From Nothopassalora personata (Eukaryota > Ascomycota > Dothideomycetes > Mycosphaerellales > Mycosphaerellaceae), in assembly GCA_033816765.1 (NCBI GenBank), contig CM066291.1, positions 5,704,001 through 5,768,000 of the forward strand: DNA of 64,000 nucleotides. The letters run 5' to 3'. Under the pieces are notes generated by a model, which worked only from the letters and a program-made list of their open reading frames with translations, did no database searches and was not told the DNA's origin. The translations under genes and the position numbers were made by a program. Below are positions 62,090 through 64,000 of this stretch, in pieces (within the stretch, counting starts at the first letter, position 1; every line of letters starts with the position of its first letter).

Positions 62090-64000
62090 TTTAGTGTACC
62101 TTATTTCAATACAGCCTTACTACTAGATTTCACGACGCGATAGTAACTTACTACTACCTCCGAACGAGCTCCTGCAGATTCAAATAAGAGCGCCGATAGT
62201 AGAGATTACGAGGGCATTAACATCGAGATTATATAGTAGCGCGTTATATACGAAGTATATCCTCGAATGTAAAATCTAACATCGCCTACCTCGATCGAAT
62301 ATCGTCTACCGGCCGAGTAGAGCACGCTACACCTCTATAACTACTTTTGTTCGATGCGCGAGGGTAAATAAGCAAGATTTGCCTATAGTAAAAGCCCTAT
62401 ACTATAGCGAGTTAGCGCGTTAAGACCCGAAATAAGTCGAATACACACCTATTAAGTCTATTATATAGCGCGTAATTGCCTATCGTGTCGTATACTGCAC
62501 CTACACCCTCTTAGGTAATTGTGCGCATCGTAGTCGCACTAGTGTAGCTATGTCGTCGTAGAGCGTAGTATACGCCGTGTTTTCGACACTCTATTTACTA
62601 CTATCTATACGGGTCTTAACGGGTTAGTACCCTTTTATACCGTTTAGCTAATGAGAGCGTAGCGCTAGGTGCTATATAACGCGTTGTTTGTAGTAGGCGG
62701 TGCATAAAGTAGTCTCTACCTGCTAGTGTCGCTAGGTATCTATCTATTACGGTTCTAATCTAGGGCTAAAGGAAGCTAACTAATTAGACCTCTACAATTG
62801 GTAGGCGCTTCCGCCCGAGAAGTGCTCTCTCGCCCGTAGGAATAAAACTAAGGAACCGAGAGAGCAACTAAAGTAATCTCCTTAACCTCGTTAATCTCGG
62901 TAATCTCGAGAGAGTATAGAGAGCATAGAGAGCACGGAGAGTAACGCTCTATCTCCTTTATATTTAGGAACGCTAAGAAACCCTTATAGTTCTAATACGT
63001 TTAACTTATGTTACTATCTTACTAATTGGAATACAACTCTTACTCTAATTATTTATCTTCGCTTAGCTTACTTTAGCCTCTCTAAAGAATACCGCCACGT
63101 GACTTGACTTATCTCTCTTTTAAGACTAGCCCTAGAACGAGACAATAACACTTTAAACGCCCTTAGGATAAGCGCTACCTAAGTAGCTAGTAGGGGAACA
63201 CCCGCCCCTAGCGAAGTAGGAAGCATCCGCCGTACGCTACTATAATAGACTACTATAAAGGACGATAAGTCTAATAACGATAACGAGCCTACTCTAAGGA
63301 AGAACGACGTTAAGGCTACTAAGCTAGATCTCTTCTATAGAGATAGAGCTAAGTTCGACGACTGGATTAATTAGATAGATATGTATCTTATGTTCAACCT
63401 AGTCGATGCCGATAAAAGAACTATCTTCGCTATTACGTACCTTCGCGGAAGTGCGCAGAACTAGATCAAACCTTACCTTAAGGAATACCTTAAAGGTATA
63501 GGACGATTAGACCCTACTAGAATGTTTAGGAGCTATACCCTTTTTAAAGAAAAGATGAAATTAATCTTTAGAACCTCGAACGAAGTCCAATAGGCTATAC
63601 GAATCATTTAACACCTAAAGTAGAAGACGTCTACTTTAGAGTATATAGCCAAATTCGAAGAATACGGACAAATTACCGGATAGGACTAGACGGCGTTAAT
63701 AACTATGTTCCGACGTGGACTTAAAGACTCCGTTAAGGACGAGTTAATAAGATACGGGGGACGGATTACTAACCTCGAAGAGCTAATAAAGGCGTCGATT
63801 AATATCGATAACTAGCTCTAGGAACGACACTAGGAGAAGAGATACGACTCTAAAGTAGGAGGAATAGTAGGATACGCTCCGGACCGTAGACCCTTAGGAG
63901 GATACGTTACGAAGGGAGAATTCTTACGACAAAGCTAGCCCTACTATAGACTATAGCCAATGGAACTGGACGTTACCCAACGAGGACGGAAGATCGATAA
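62090..64000. mobile_element. RIP-degraded LTR-retrotransposon block (right edge, continues outside)
   Basis: From about 62090 the sequence becomes CpA-poor and TpA-rich like the left edge. Positions 62090-63240 have no coding potential and may hold an LTR and leader; 62800-62960 is rich in GAGAGA/CTCTC motifs. A Gag-like frame follows (next entry). Element boundaries are not visible inside the window. Confidence 0.8.
63261..64000 (+). pseudogene. gag: RIP-inactivated retrotransposon gag (partial)
   Basis: One plus-strand frame runs to the window end with a Gag-like product: KLDLFYRDRAKFDDWIN, TYLRGSAQN, YIAKFEEYGQI, FRRGLKDSVKDELIRYGG, PMELDVTQRGRK. It is broken by twelve stops, eleven TAG and one TAA, at places where Gag would have Gln or Trp; there are no frameshifts. 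That is the expected result of RIP at CpA/TpG. It is clearly related to the intact Gag at 4602-5591 (shared PMELDVT motif and order of motifs) but divergent. The zinc knuckle and pol would lie beyond the window. Confidence 0.85.

Overview
The window is nuclear DNA from a filamentous ascomycete (Pezizomycotina). The evidence is short GT-AG introns of about 50-60 nt (plus two GC-AG candidates), a Nup133, SOG2, CUB1/UPF0662 and fungal rhodopsin-like gene set, secreted cysteine-rich proteins, and repeats damaged by repeat-induced point mutation (RIP). Dothideomycetes is plausible, but I cannot prove it from sequence alone.

Layout: positions 1-6200 and about 62090-64000 are RIP-damaged repeats. 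They show scarce CpA/TpG, abundant TpA, retained CpG, and stops at former Trp/Gln codons that are nearly all TAG. The left block holds a relic of an integrase-core transposase gene and a 12-bp minisatellite. Into it has jumped a young, undamaged 2489-bp LTR element (3483-5971). It has identical 341-bp LTRs, a perfect 5-bp target duplication, a polypurine tract and a Gag gene, but no reverse transcriptase or integrase. On the opposite strand it carries a cysteine-rich, coiled-coil ORF. The right block contains a Gag gene inactivated by RIP.

Between the repeats lies a gene-bearing segment. Housekeeping genes: Nup133, a SET-domain protein, the mitochondrial Holliday-junction resolvase (CCE1/Ydc2), a dynamin-like GTPase, a CUB1/UPF0662 protein, ribosomal protein P1, the RAM-pathway protein SOG2 and lipoate-protein ligase. 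Secreted or surface enzymes: an FAD oxidoreductase, an acid-sphingomyelinase-like phosphodiesterase and a tyrosinase; a GH3 beta-glucosidase with a PA14 domain has no signal peptide. Small secreted cysteine-rich proteins: four, three of which appear only after introns are spliced. A rhodopsin-like membrane protein has eight exons and one apparent frameshift.

Several genes look broken: a GH3 hexosaminidase, a ferric reductase with its middle deleted, a Zn2Cys6 transcription factor, and an unidentified gene at 59.4-60.6 kb. Their lesions are mostly frameshifts and deletions, not RIP. Gene-poor stretches at 17.0-19.8, 21.6-24.0, 41.8-44.2 and 44.9-47.3 kb show no convincing genes.

The most novel-looking object is the Gag-only LTR element with the convergent antisense zinc-cluster ORF.
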